Shown here one piece after another: positions 42,443-50,705 of a stretch of DNA of 64,000 bases (within the stretch, counting starts at the first letter, position 1; every line of letters begins with the position of its first letter). Position numbers and translations under genes: made by a program. This DNA is from CAYRGC01 sp964423795. GTDB taxonomy: Bacteria; Patescibacteriota; Gracilibacteria; Peribacterales; Peribacteraceae. The notes below the pieces were generated by a model. It did not search any database. It worked only from the letters and a program-made list of their open reading frames with translations, and was not told the DNA's origin. The stretch lies in assembly GCA_964423795.1 (NCBI GenBank), contig CAYRGC010000004.1:1-64000 (forward strand). The letters run 5' to 3'.

Positions 42443-42874
42443 ATGCTCTCCTCGACGATACGTCGCGGCGGATCCTCCTCGTTGGTCGCATGCGAGCGCT
42501 GCGAGGACGCACGTCGCCCCTGGGATCGCATCGCGGACACCGCGGTTTGTCCGAACTGCATCGAAAACCTGATGGTGGGAATGAGTGATCACCTCCGATT
42601 CGCCGTGCAGGAGATCCGATGCACCCTTTGCGCGTCGCTCACTTCCGTCATGTTTCAATCGGTTCCCCGCCACTCTTTCTTACCGGTCAAGATTCCCCTC
42701 TGCGGAAACCACCTGCGCGCGCTCGCCTCCCGGGATCTGGACCCGGAATCGTACGGACTGCTGAAAAAGCAACTCGCGTACTTCGGTTTGTCCGTCGAAA
42801 ACATCTTTCTGCTCCACGGCAATTTTTACGACGCCAAAGGAAAGGCGCTGCAGCCTATCGTCGATCGGTACTGA
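42443..42874 (+). CDS. Hypothetical zinc-ribbon-like protein, 143 aa
   Basis: Family not recognised. Four paired metal-ligand motifs are spread through the protein: CERC, CPNC, CTLC and CGNH. This suggests two zinc sites. The C-terminal third is helical (LDPESYGLLKKQLAYFGLSV). TATTCT ends 9 nt before the ATG. The last 20 nt overlap the convergent membrane glycosyltransferase-like gene. Confidence 0.6.
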   Translation: MLSSTIRRGGSSSLVACERCEDARRPWDRIADTAVCPNCIENLMVGMSDHLRFAVQEIRCTLCASLTSVMFQSVPRHSFLPVKIPLCGNHLRALASRDLDPESYGLLKKQLAYFGLSVENIFLLHGNFYDAKGKALQPIVDRY

Positions 42875-44054
42875 CGGACACCCACGCTTCCCTTGCCGCC
42901 GTGACGGGCGTCCATCCGGTCTTGTCGAACGGCGGACACGCGTCGAGGCAGATCACGGCGCCCGCGCCGGCGACCAATTCCGGCGCGAAGCGGCGCACGG
43001 CCGCGGGACTCTCGTACTGCCACTCGTGGCCGAAAGACCCGCTGATCAGGACCGTGCCGCGCATGCCGCTCGCGGCGACGTCGCGCATCACCTGCCGCGC
43101 GAGCGAGGCGCCAGGCAGAGGGCAAAACCAGATCGTCGCCCACGCGCCGAGCGCGAAAAACGAGATCCATACCGGACGCTCGAACCACGGAGCCGTCGCG
43201 CAGCGGGGATCGAAAAATCCCGTGAAGCCGACGGCAAAGAGGGGCGCGAAGAGCACGGCGTAATAATCGTACCGCGAGAGGAGCACGTACGCGGAAACGA
43301 GGAGAAAGCTCAACAAGAGGTCGGCGCGCCTGAGACGCAGGAGCCCGATCGTTCCCGCGACGCTCCCGACGGCGCTGCCCCCGAGGAGCCAGACCTTCAG
43401 GTATCCCGCTATCCGTTCGAGCGACGACTCCCCGATCTGCCTTCCGGCGTGCACGCCGAAGCTCGCCGCGGCGAGAGGATTGCCGAGCGTATAGAGCGAA
43501 AGCAGCAGGAGCGGTATGAGCGCATAAGCCGCGCGTTCGAGCAGCGGCGCCTTGAGCCGCCAGAAGAGCAGGAAGACGATCGGCGCGAAGAGCACGGCCT
43601 GGTACGCGGTGAAGAGGGAAAACAACCAGAAAAGCGCGACGAATCCGCGGTATCTGTCCACGAGCGCGGGACGGGAGGAGAGCCAGAGGAACGCGAGCGC
43701 CTCGAGCGCCGTGAGCGGCGCCATCATCACGGTCCCGGCCTGGAGCAGGATCGCCGAGGAGAAGATCCACGCCAGTGCGATGATCGTGCGTTGATTCTTC
43801 GTGTATCCCTTCGTCAGATCCCACACGAGCCAAACGGCTTGGAGCAGGAGTGTCGCGAAGACGAGACGCCACAAAAGTTCTTGGAACGGAAATCCTTTCG
43901 TGAGCCCCAGAATAAAGCGAACTGCTGGCGGATGCGGGTATGGAATGTTGAGGAGGTACTTCGCCTCATCGGTTCTCACGCCCACCTGCCATTGCAGGAG
44001 CGCGAGGATGACGGCCAGCCCCTCGAGCGCCCACGCTTTTACCGCAATGCGCAT
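42855..44054 (-). CDS. Polytopic membrane protein, GT-C glycosyltransferase-like
   Basis: A 399-aa protein with ~9-10 membrane helices and a soluble C-terminal ~100 residues. The first external loop contains RTDEAKYLLNIPYPHPP, an acidic position typical of GT-C (GT39/ArnT-like) enzymes that use polyprenyl-phosphate sugars. The adjoining GT2/GtrA-type gene could supply such a donor. It overlaps the upstream 104-aa ORF by 16 nt, so the three genes 44350-45447, 44039-44353 and this one form a tight operon. Confidence 0.7.
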   Translation of the reverse strand: MRIAVKAWALEGLAVILALLQWQVGVRTDEAKYLLNIPYPHPPAVRFILGLTKGFPFQELLWRLVFATLLLQAVWLVWDLTKGYTKNQRTIIALAWIFSSAILLQAGTVMMAPLTALEALAFLWLSSRPALVDRYRGFVALFWLFSLFTAYQAVLFAPIVFLLFWRLKAPLLERAAYALIPLLLLSLYTLGNPLAAASFGVHAGRQIGESSLERIAGYLKVWLLGGSAVGSVAGTIGLLRLRRADLLLSFLLVSAYVLLSRYDYYAVLFAPLFAVGFTGFFDPRCATAPWFERPVWISFFALGAWATIWFCPLPGASLARQVMRDVAASGMRGTVLISGSFGHEWQYESPAAVRRFAPELVAGAGAVICLDACPPFDKTGWTPVTAAREAWVSVSTDRR

Positions 44055-44353
44055 TCCGCGAGGGGGAAAGAAGAAAGCGGCACCATCACGACATCCGAAG
44101 GCACAGCGAACCGCAGATGATCATGATGCGTGACGACGAGACTCCCCAATTTCTCCGGAACAAATCCGAATGACAGATCGGACAGCAGCCATCCGCGCTC
44201 GTCTGCAACGGATTGAACTGCATGTTGCACCGAGCAACGCATCGCAGGATCAAGGTAGAGCGGCGACAGGTTCCACGCCTGATCGCCGAGCACTATCGCG
44301 AGGAGCACCGAGATGGTCCAGAAGACGCGCCGCGAGAAAAGAGCATCAGTCAT
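44039..44353 (-). CDS. Small membrane-anchored hypothetical protein, 104 aa
   Basis: One N-terminal membrane helix (VFWTISVLLAIVLGDQAW) and a ~75-residue external domain; no family recognised. It overlaps the upstream GT2/GtrA gene by 4 nt (ATGA) and the downstream GT-C-like gene by 16 nt, so it is probably a partner of these membrane glycosylation proteins. Confidence 0.6.
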   Translation of the reverse strand: MTDALFSRRVFWTISVLLAIVLGDQAWNLSPLYLDPAMRCSVQHAVQSVADERGWLLSDLSFGFVPEKLGSLVVTHHDHLRFAVPSDVVMVPLSSFPLAECALR

Positions 44354-45447
44354 CGGGCTTCTTTCCAGATGAATTGGAGTCCCATGGTGTAGTTCCAGAG
44401 CATGCCGAGGAACGCGCCGGCGGAGATGCTCGCGACCTGCGAGAGCCCCTGGCGATAGAGGAAGGACGCCACGGCGTAGTTGGCGATCGCGCCGAGCAGA
44501 CAGAGCACCGTGAACCCGAGGAAGCCGAGCAGGGCGCGCATGCCGCGCAGCCGGACGTGCGCGAACGTGAGGGCGTTATTGAGCAAGAAGTTGAAGAGGA
44601 TCGCGGCCTCCACGCCCGCGAGGAACGGGAGCGTGAGCCCGAGCACGCGCGGCTCTGCCACCGGCGGGAACGCGGCCTCGGCGAGGTAGTACACGACGAG
44701 GTTCACGACGACGCCCATGGTCCCCACGATGCCGTACTGCACGAAGGTGAGAGGGACGAACCGTCCGGCGGTGACGTCGTAGAGGTACTCCAGGAATTCG
44801 ATCTGCACGCGACGGGAGAGCTTGCTCTCGCCGTGGGTGCGCAGTCCGAATTTGAACGGCATCTCGTCGACCGCGGTCCCGGCGGGCACGTGCACGAGGA
44901 GATCGAGCAGGATCTTGAACCCCTTGGGGTTGAGCCGGGGCAACGCCTCCTCGAACACCTCGCGCTTGAGCGCGAAGAACCCGCTCATGGGATCGGAGGC
45001 GCGCACTTTGCAGAGCCGGATCGCGAGGCGGGTGGCGAGGCGCGAGAGCGCGTGGCGGCGCTCGTCCCACTGGCCTACGCTCCCCCCTTCGACGTACCGG
45101 GAACCGACGGCGATGCCGCCGTTCCGTCTCGCCGCCTCGGCGAGCGCGGGAATGAGCGAGAGCTCGTGCTGGCCGTCGGCGTCCGCCACCACGAGCGTGT
45201 CCCCGCGCGCGGCGAGGAACCCCTCGATCACGGCGGAGGAAAGCCCGCGCCGTCCCACGCGCCGGATCACGCGGACGTGGGGATCCTTCTCGCCGATCGA
45301 ACGCGCGACCTCCCACGTGCGATCGGGGGAATTGTCGTCCACGACGATCACCTCGTACTCGAGGCCGGCCATCGCCTTTTCCACCGCCGGCAGGAGCAGC
45401 GGCAGGTTCTTGGACTCGTTATAGGTCGGGAAGATGACGGAGATCAC
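44350..45447 (-). CDS. Polyprenyl-phosphate sugar synthase (GT2) fused to GtrA-like membrane domain
   Basis: A 365-aa fusion. Residues 1-~230 are a dolichyl-phosphate-mannose-synthase-like GT2 (VIFPTYNESKNLPLLLPAVE, VVDDNSPDRTWEV, VADADGQHELSLIP, RASDPMSGFFALKREV). Residues ~240-365 are a four-helix GtrA domain. The enzyme would load a sugar onto a polyprenyl phosphate and flip or hand it over. GTG 45447 is supported by TACACT ending 8 nt upstream. First gene of a three-gene operon ending in a GT-C-like protein. Confidence 0.85.
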   Translation of the reverse strand: MISVIFPTYNESKNLPLLLPAVEKAMAGLEYEVIVVDDNSPDRTWEVARSIGEKDPHVRVIRRVGRRGLSSAVIEGFLAARGDTLVVADADGQHELSLIPALAEAARRNGGIAVGSRYVEGGSVGQWDERRHALSRLATRLAIRLCKVRASDPMSGFFALKREVFEEALPRLNPKGFKILLDLLVHVPAGTAVDEMPFKFGLRTHGESKLSRRVQIEFLEYLYDVTAGRFVPLTFVQYGIVGTMGVVVNLVVYYLAEAAFPPVAEPRVLGLTLPFLAGVEAAILFNFLLNNALTFAHVRLRGMRALLGFLGFTVLCLLGAIANYAVASFLYRQGLSQVASISAGAFLGMLWNYTMGLQFIWKEAR

Positions 45448-45469
45448 AGACCCGAAGTGTATCGGGGAA

Positions 45470-45600
45470 AAATCCCAGACGCCAAAACCCAAATGCCAAG
45501 AAAATAGTAAAATCCAACCGCCAAGTTCGTTCTTTGGTCTTCCAGAGGTATTTTCTTCGTTTTTGGTTCCTGGTATTTGGAATTTTTCTGCGATACCCTC
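45470..45600. repeat. Word repeat with inverted arm (ccaaaacccaaatgccaag family)
   Basis: GCCAAAACCCAAATGCCAAG words on the left and TTTGGTCTTCC, TTTTTGGTTCCTGGTATTTG on the right fill the gap between two divergent glycan genes. The same vocabulary occurs in the O-antigen ligase gene (15263) and at 30955. Confidence 0.7.
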
Positions 45601-45607
45601 CAATCGT

Positions 45608-46522
45608 ATGAGAATTTTGGTAACCGGCAGCTCCGGCACCATCGGTACCCGCCTCTGCGAGGAATTGATGAAGCGCGGCCACGACGTCACGGGCGTGGAC
45701 TGGGTCACGAACAAGTGGAACGACGGCGTCCAGGCCGTCACCCGCAACGTGGATCTCCGGGACCGCGAGGCCCTCTCGAAGCTCGCGACGACGACGCAGT
45801 TCGAGGCGATCGTGCACCTCGCGGCCAACGCCCGCGTGTACGAGCTCGTCGAGAACCCGGACCGCGCGCTCGACAACATGATCACGACCTTCAACGTCCT
45901 CGAGTTCGCGCGCAGCCGCGGCATCACGCGCTTCCTGTTCGCTTCGTCGCGCGAGTCCTACGGCAACGCGGGCCAGCGCACGTACAAGGAGGACGCCGTG
46001 CGCGTCGAGAACTGCGAGAGTCCCTACACCGCGAGCAAGATCGCGGGCGAGGCGCTCGTGGAGGCCTACACCCGCTGCTACGGCATCGACCACGTCACCT
46101 TCCGGTTCAGCAACGTGTACGGCATGTACGACGACTCCGTCCGCGTCGTCCCTCTCTTCATCCGCCAGGCGCGCAACGGCGAGCCGCTCAAGGTGTTCGG
46201 CGGGGAGAAGTGCCTCGACTTCACGTACATCGACGACTGCGTCGCGGGCATCATCCATGCGCTCGAGAAGTTCGACGAGGCGAAGAACGACACCTACAAC
46301 CTCGCGTTCGGCGAGGGAACGACCATCCTGCACCTCGCGGAGCGCATCAAGGAGATCCTCCGCAGCGATTCGGCCATCGACGTTGGCGAACCCCGGACCG
46401 GCGAGGTGGTGAAGTACATCGCGGACATCTCGAAGGCGCGCGAGAAACTCGGCTACAACCCCCAGATCGCGCTCGACGCCGGCATCGAGAAGGCCGTCGA
46501 GTGGTACACGAAGCACGCCTGA
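45608..46522 (+). CDS. NAD-dependent sugar nucleotide epimerase/dehydratase
   Basis: A 304-aa extended SDR protein: LVTGSSGTIGTRLCEELMKRG, FASSRESYGNAG (Ser/Glu of the active site) and SPYTASKIAGEAL (YxxxK). RFSNVYGMYDDS and LDFTYIDDCVAGI are typical of GalE/UDP-glucuronate decarboxylase relatives. Exact sugar unknown. It is followed after 3 nt by a membrane protein gene on the same strand. Confidence 0.85.
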   Translation: MRILVTGSSGTIGTRLCEELMKRGHDVTGVDWVTNKWNDGVQAVTRNVDLRDREALSKLATTTQFEAIVHLAANARVYELVENPDRALDNMITTFNVLEFARSRGITRFLFASSRESYGNAGQRTYKEDAVRVENCESPYTASKIAGEALVEAYTRCYGIDHVTFRFSNVYGMYDDSVRVVPLFIRQARNGEPLKVFGGEKCLDFTYIDDCVAGIIHALEKFDEAKNDTYNLAFGEGTTILHLAERIKEILRSDSAIDVGEPRTGEVVKYIADISKAREKLGYNPQIALDAGIEKAVEWYTKHA

Positions 46523-46525
46523 GGC

Positions 46526-47830
46526 ATGGATCCCTCGCTGCTCCTCCTCGCGGCCTTCGCCCTCCTCGCGGGCGGGCTGCAGTTCGGCAATCCGCCGGAG
46601 CCCTTCTGGTTGCCGCTCTTCTTCCTGCTGCCGAGCTTCGGCTGCGTCGTCGCCGCGTGCGCGGGCACGAGGCGCGGCAGGACGGGCGACCTTTCGGCGC
46701 GCTGGATGGCCGCCGCGCTCGTGGCGCTCCTCGCGATCTCCTACAAGCAGTACCCCGGCTTCTACGTGGAGGACATGGCGTACAACATGCGCGTGTTCGC
46801 GTGGACGAGCATCGCGATCGCCTACGCGCTCTTCCGGCTCGCGATGGGCGGAAGGATCGAGAGGGCGGAACGCATCGGCTTCTGGATCGTGCTCGGCGGG
46901 CTCGTCTTCCTGCGGGCGGGGATGATCTCCGCCTCGCCGAAGCCGTACATCGACGTCTTCAGCATGATCCAGCAGGGAGTGGAAAACCTCTTCCAGGGCC
47001 GCAATCCCTTCACCTATCCCATCCGGGACATCTACAACGGCTCCTTCAGCTGGTGCTACGTGATGAAGGCGTACTCCTACACGCCCGCGAATCTCTATCC
47101 GCACGCGCTCGCCGTCTGGCTCGGCGGGGACGCGCGCTTCGTCTCCGTCGCGGCGGACCTCTTCGCCTCGCTCCTGCTCTTCGACCTCGGGCGGCGCCTG
47201 CTCGACCGCTCCCGCGGCGAGCTCCTCGCCCTCCTCTTTCTCGCCCAGCCGCGCGCGCTCTTCCCCGTGGAACAGGCGTGGACGGAACCGCTCGTGGGCT
47301 GCGTCTTCGTCTTCTTCCTCTGGCTGTGGACGCTCGGCTGGAAGAAGACCGCCATGGTCGCCTACGGCTACCTGGTCTCGCTCAAGCAGTACTGGGCCTT
47401 TCCGGGCCCGCTCGTGCTGATCCTCGAGCGTCGCTGGACGCGTCTGCTTCTCGCAGCCGTTTCGGCGGTCGCGACGACGGTGCCGTTCCTCCTCTGGGAC
47501 GCGAAGACCGTGATCAGCGAAGGCTTCCTCATGCAGCTCTCCGCGTGCTTCCGCGCCGGCACGCCCACGATGGCCGCCGTCTTCCACGCCGCGACCGGCA
47601 TCGTGCCCCCGAAGCTCTGGATCCCGGTCTTGGGATTCGGCGCGTCGGGCGGCTTCGCGTGGTGGCTCAAGGATCTCGAGCCCATGAAGCGCTACGTGCT
47701 CTGCACGCTCGGGACCTTCTTTTCGCTCTTCCTTTTCGGCACCCAGGCGTTCCTCAACTACTACATGCTGGTAGGGACGCTGATGCTCGCGGCAATGATC
47801 CTAAGCGTGCAAGAACGCCATTCTGCGTAA
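46526..47830 (+). CDS. Polytopic membrane protein, GT-C/DUF2029-like
   Basis: A 434-aa protein with ~10-11 membrane helices. Segments such as NLFQGRNPFTYPI, SYTPANLYPHALAVWLGG and VEQAWTEPLVG resemble polyprenol-phosphate mannosyltransferase (GT87-like) loops. It probably transfers a sugar from a lipid donor at the outer face. Coupled to the upstream epimerase gene (3-nt gap). Confidence 0.7.
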   Translation: MDPSLLLLAAFALLAGGLQFGNPPEPFWLPLFFLLPSFGCVVAACAGTRRGRTGDLSARWMAAALVALLAISYKQYPGFYVEDMAYNMRVFAWTSIAIAYALFRLAMGGRIERAERIGFWIVLGGLVFLRAGMISASPKPYIDVFSMIQQGVENLFQGRNPFTYPIRDIYNGSFSWCYVMKAYSYTPANLYPHALAVWLGGDARFVSVAADLFASLLLFDLGRRLLDRSRGELLALLFLAQPRALFPVEQAWTEPLVGCVFVFFLWLWTLGWKKTAMVAYGYLVSLKQYWAFPGPLVLILERRWTRLLLAAVSAVATTVPFLLWDAKTVISEGFLMQLSACFRAGTPTMAAVFHAATGIVPPKLWIPVLGFGASGGFAWWLKDLEPMKRYVLCTLGTFFSLFLFGTQAFLNYYMLVGTLMLAAMILSVQERHSA

Positions 47831-47858
47831 TTGACAAATTTACATAAAAGTATACTTT
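47831..47858 (+). promoter_or_regulatory. Promoter-like AT-rich box with 12-nt palindrome
   Basis: TTGACA (47831) and TATACT (47851) occur in the right order but only 14 bp apart. The -10 lies inside the perfect palindrome AAAGTATACTTT (47847-47858), a possible operator. ATG of the following micro-ORF is 8 nt after the -10. Confidence 0.5.
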
Positions 47859-47864
47859 GGTAAC

Positions 47865-47966
47865 ATGAAGGAACGTGCGGAGCCGCCTGCCGATTACGGC
47901 ACGGCGATCCAGAAGATCATGGCCAGCAAGAAGCTGACGCCCGCCGAGGCGGCGTTGCTTCGGTAA
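47865..47966 (+). CDS. 33-aa micro-ORF upstream of the HEXXH protein
   Basis: A 33-codon frame (MKERAEPPADYGTAIQKIM...) with a helical, charged C-terminal half, positioned right after a promoter and 6 nt before the next gene on the same strand. Codon use resembles that of the neighbours. It may be a leader peptide, a small partner of the putative protease, or a remnant N-terminus. Confidence 0.4.
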   Translation: MKERAEPPADYGTAIQKIMASKKLTPAEAALLR

Positions 47967-47972
47967 AACGGC

Positions 47973-48824
47973 ATGCCTGTCCTCGATAGCATGATCGAGG
48001 TCACGGCCGATGGCGTGAAGGACCTCCTGGCGAACGACGCCACTTTGGAATCACCCGAGAACAGGACGGACCGGAAAATCGCCGAGATCGAAACCGAGAT
48101 GTCGTTCTTCGAAACCCAGGTAGCTCCTCTCCTTCAGACAGCCGATCCTGCCCGGCGCGTCGCCATCACGAATCCGTTCCATTTCCTCAACGCGAACAAA
48201 GGCAATACGCTGAAGAACTTCGAAACGGCGTCCCGCGTCGCCTTGACCCAAGGCATGCCCGTGGAATCGATCCTACTGGCTCTCAACGATCCGCGGCATT
48301 ACGGCTACCGTCTCATACCGGATTCAGCGCTCAGGGGCACGGGAATCATGATCGGCACGATCCCGATCCAGCGCTCCGTGGGGATATCGGAGAAATACGA
48401 TTTCAAGAACACGCTGAACCGCCTAACGATGGTCCACGAGCTCGTGCACCTGGCGCATCAGGCGCTGCAGAGGAAAAAGAATATGATGGAATTCCTTCGA
48501 TTCCACGCAAGCGGACGGAAGCACGTGATCATCGACGAAGAATACGACGCGTACGTCGTGGAGATCGAAACCCTTGATCTGCTCCTGGGCGGCGAATTGC
48601 GGGAAGGTAAGGCTCGCCCGGAAGACATCTTGAAGCGCTTCTCCCTTCCAGAGGATCATCGCACGCCGATCACGATGCTATGCATGATGGCCGAGCGGTA
48701 TTTCCCCGTCGGCCGCGTCGACGCACCGTACCCGAAAGCATACACGACCTTTGTCGACCGCGCGGTGGCGCATGACGGATATGAACTGCGGCGATACGGA
48801 CAGCCTGGGGTCCCGCGACCGTAG
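47973..48824 (+). CDS. Hypothetical protein with HEXXH zinc-protease-like motif, 283 aa
   Basis: Family not recognised. The key feature is TMVHELVHLAHQALQ, a HEXXH metal site on a helix, followed ~40 residues later by an acidic DEEYDAYVVEIE helix that could give the third ligand (gluzincin-like). There is no signal peptide, so it should act in the cytoplasm. It is an orphan gene of slightly lower GC within the glycan locus, downstream of a micro-ORF and palindromic promoter. Confidence 0.65.
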   Translation: MPVLDSMIEVTADGVKDLLANDATLESPENRTDRKIAEIETEMSFFETQVAPLLQTADPARRVAITNPFHFLNANKGNTLKNFETASRVALTQGMPVESILLALNDPRHYGYRLIPDSALRGTGIMIGTIPIQRSVGISEKYDFKNTLNRLTMVHELVHLAHQALQRKKNMMEFLRFHASGRKHVIIDEEYDAYVVEIETLDLLLGGELREGKARPEDILKRFSLPEDHRTPITMLCMMAERYFPVGRVDAPYPKAYTTFVDRAVAHDGYELRRYGQPGVPRP

Positions 48825-48837
48825 GTTAAGCAACCGA

Positions 48838-48958
48838 TTTCTTCTTCTCCTCGTGATACTCCCCCTTCGAGATTCACCCGGCTTCGCTCGGCGGAGCTTC
48901 GCCAAGGTGAGACTCAGGACGATTTTTTCTCCTCGTGATATTCGCCTTCCAGATTCAC
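48838..48958 (-). repeat. Duplicated oxidoreductase gene end around a TCCTGAG element
   Basis: The last ~38 nt of the downstream-read oxidoreductase gene (48920-48958) recur with a few changes at 48838-48876, 82 nt away. Between them, on the minus strand, lies TCCTGAGTCTCACC...GAGCGAAGCCGG. The element supplies the present stop codon of the gene (TCC TGA). Confidence 0.8.
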
Positions 48959-50629
48959 GTCCCAGAGGTTCGCCTTGTCCGTGCGGCCGGCGACGATGTT
49001 GTCCACCGCGAGCATGGAGGTGAGCATGCTGTGATCCTGGTTGTTGTAGCGGTGCATGCCGTTGCGTCCCACGAGGAACATGTTCGGGACCGCGTCCGCG
49101 TACTCGCGCACCACCGGCAACTGCGCGTAGCTGCCGAAGTAGGCGGGATACGCCTTGGGCATGCGCAGCACGCAGGCGTCGACGAGATCGCGGCGGTCGA
49201 TGAACCCGATCGCCTCCATCTCCTTGGTGCCGAGCTCGATGAGCTTCTCGTCGGGCATCACCCAGAGGTCGCCTCCTTCGTTCACGAAGTACTCGAGCCC
49301 GATCCACACCGAGTTCGCGCGGTCCGCGACCATGTACGGGCTCCAGTTGTTGAAGATCTGGATGCGTCCGACGCGCACGCCGCCGTCCTGGACGTAGATC
49401 CAGTTGTCGGGAACGGCGGTCGCCGGCGCCACGCCCTTCTCCTGGACGTGGAGCTTCTTGAGCAGGAGACCCACCGTGAGGAAATCGCGGTACTGCAGGC
49501 CCTCGGCCACCTCGATGACCCGCTCGGGCGGACGCGGGTGGATCATGCCGACGAGGTGCTTCACCGGCATGGTGGAGAAGAAGTAGTCGCACGCGACTTC
49601 CTCGGACTTCCCCGTCTTCATATCTTCGACCGTGACGGCGACGACCTTGCCGCCCTCGAGCCGCACGCCGCTCACGCGACGTTCCCACGTGATCTCTCCC
49701 CCGCACGCGCGGACGCGCTCCGCGACGGTCTCCCACATCTGGCCGGGGCCGAACTTGGGGTAGAAGAAGCGGGTGATGAGGCTGGTCTCGCGCTCCTCCT
49801 GCGCCTTCTTGAAGTCGCTGCTGAGGAGGTCTTTCACCGCGTGGATCACGGCGCGCTTGAGCGAGAGGCCCTTGATGCGCTGGGCGCCCCAGTCGGCGCG
49901 CACCTCGCTGCATGCCACGCCCCACACCTTCTCCGTGTAATCCTTGAAGAACGTGCGATACAGACGGTCGCCGAAGCGGTTGATGAAGAACTGATCCAGG
50001 AATTCCTCCTGCTTGATGGGGAAAAGCTGGGCCTTGATGTAGCTGCAACCGATGAGGAAGGTATTGAGGAGGCCGAGCTTGCGCGCCACCGTGAGGGTGA
50101 TGCCGATCGGGTACGGAAAGAAGTGCCGGCGGTAATAGATGCGGCTCAGGCGGGGCCGCTGCAGCATGACGCCGTCTTCCTTCTCGGGGTCGGGGGCTTT
50201 CCGTTTCACCCTGACAACGGACGAGGCCTGAGTCTTGAGCTCTGAATCACGAGAAGCTTCCTTCCCATCACCCACGACTTGCGACTCACGACTTCCCTGA
50301 GAGACGCAATCGCGGCACAGGAACTCCACGATGACCTCGGCGGCGTAGTCGATCTCGTGTTGCTTCTCGGCGGTGTCCGCCGCGGGGCTCCCCTGCAACG
50401 GAAGGACCGAGAACCACCAATCCATCACGCGAGTACTCTTGCTGAAGAAACGGTGTCCGCCGATGTCGATGCGGTTCCCCTTGTAGTTGAAGGTCTGCGC
50501 GATGCCGCCCGTGGCGGTGGTCGCTTCGAAGACGACGGGCCTGATGTCCGTGCGTTTGAGGAGCTCGTAGGCCGCGGTGAGGCCCGCAGGACCCGCACCG
50601 GCGATGACGGCGATCTTCGGAGAGCTCAT
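48914..50629 (-). CDS. FAD-dependent oxidoreductase, UDP-galactopyranose-mutase/amine-oxidase-like
   Basis: A 571-aa Rossmann-type flavoprotein: IAVIAGAGPAGLTAAYELLK (dinucleotide fold), FEATTATGGIAQTFNYKGNR and DIGGHRFFSKS near the N-terminus, and a C-terminal FAD site FLVGRNGMHRYNNQDHSM. Such proteins in glycan loci rearrange or oxidise sugar nucleotides or lipid-linked sugars. A ~40-residue insert after VEFLCRD is encoded by word repeats (50213-50310; RESQVVGDGKEASRDSELK). Its own stop codon comes from an inserted element. TACCCT ends 9 nt before the ATG. Confidence 0.85.
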   Translation of the reverse strand: MSSPKIAVIAGAGPAGLTAAYELLKRTDIRPVVFEATTATGGIAQTFNYKGNRIDIGGHRFFSKSTRVMDWWFSVLPLQGSPAADTAEKQHEIDYAAEVIVEFLCRDCVSQGSRESQVVGDGKEASRDSELKTQASSVVRVKRKAPDPEKEDGVMLQRPRLSRIYYRRHFFPYPIGITLTVARKLGLLNTFLIGCSYIKAQLFPIKQEEFLDQFFINRFGDRLYRTFFKDYTEKVWGVACSEVRADWGAQRIKGLSLKRAVIHAVKDLLSSDFKKAQEERETSLITRFFYPKFGPGQMWETVAERVRACGGEITWERRVSGVRLEGGKVVAVTVEDMKTGKSEEVACDYFFSTMPVKHLVGMIHPRPPERVIEVAEGLQYRDFLTVGLLLKKLHVQEKGVAPATAVPDNWIYVQDGGVRVGRIQIFNNWSPYMVADRANSVWIGLEYFVNEGGDLWVMPDEKLIELGTKEMEAIGFIDRRDLVDACVLRMPKAYPAYFGSYAQLPVVREYADAVPNMFLVGRNGMHRYNNQDHSMLTSMLAVDNIVAGRTDKANLWDVNLEGEYHEEKKSS

Positions 50630-50705
50630 GTCTGGCGCAGGGTACCCGAGCGCCGGGAAAAGCAAAAACGAAGGCCGGCGCGCCGCATCATCGCTTCGCG
50701 CGACG

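Noticed and set aside
45419..47587. 722-codon minus-strand open frame and similar long antisense frames (4917-6326, 25964-27649, 53748-56066)
   Set aside because: They mirror strongly supported genes on the other strand, are Arg/His/Glu-rich in the way expected of antisense frames in GC-rich DNA, and contain no family motif.
47831..47856. Perfect TTGACA as the -35 of the micro-ORF promoter
   Set aside because: The spacer to TATACT is only 14 bp, too short for normal sigma-70 use; kept only as promoter-like with low confidence.
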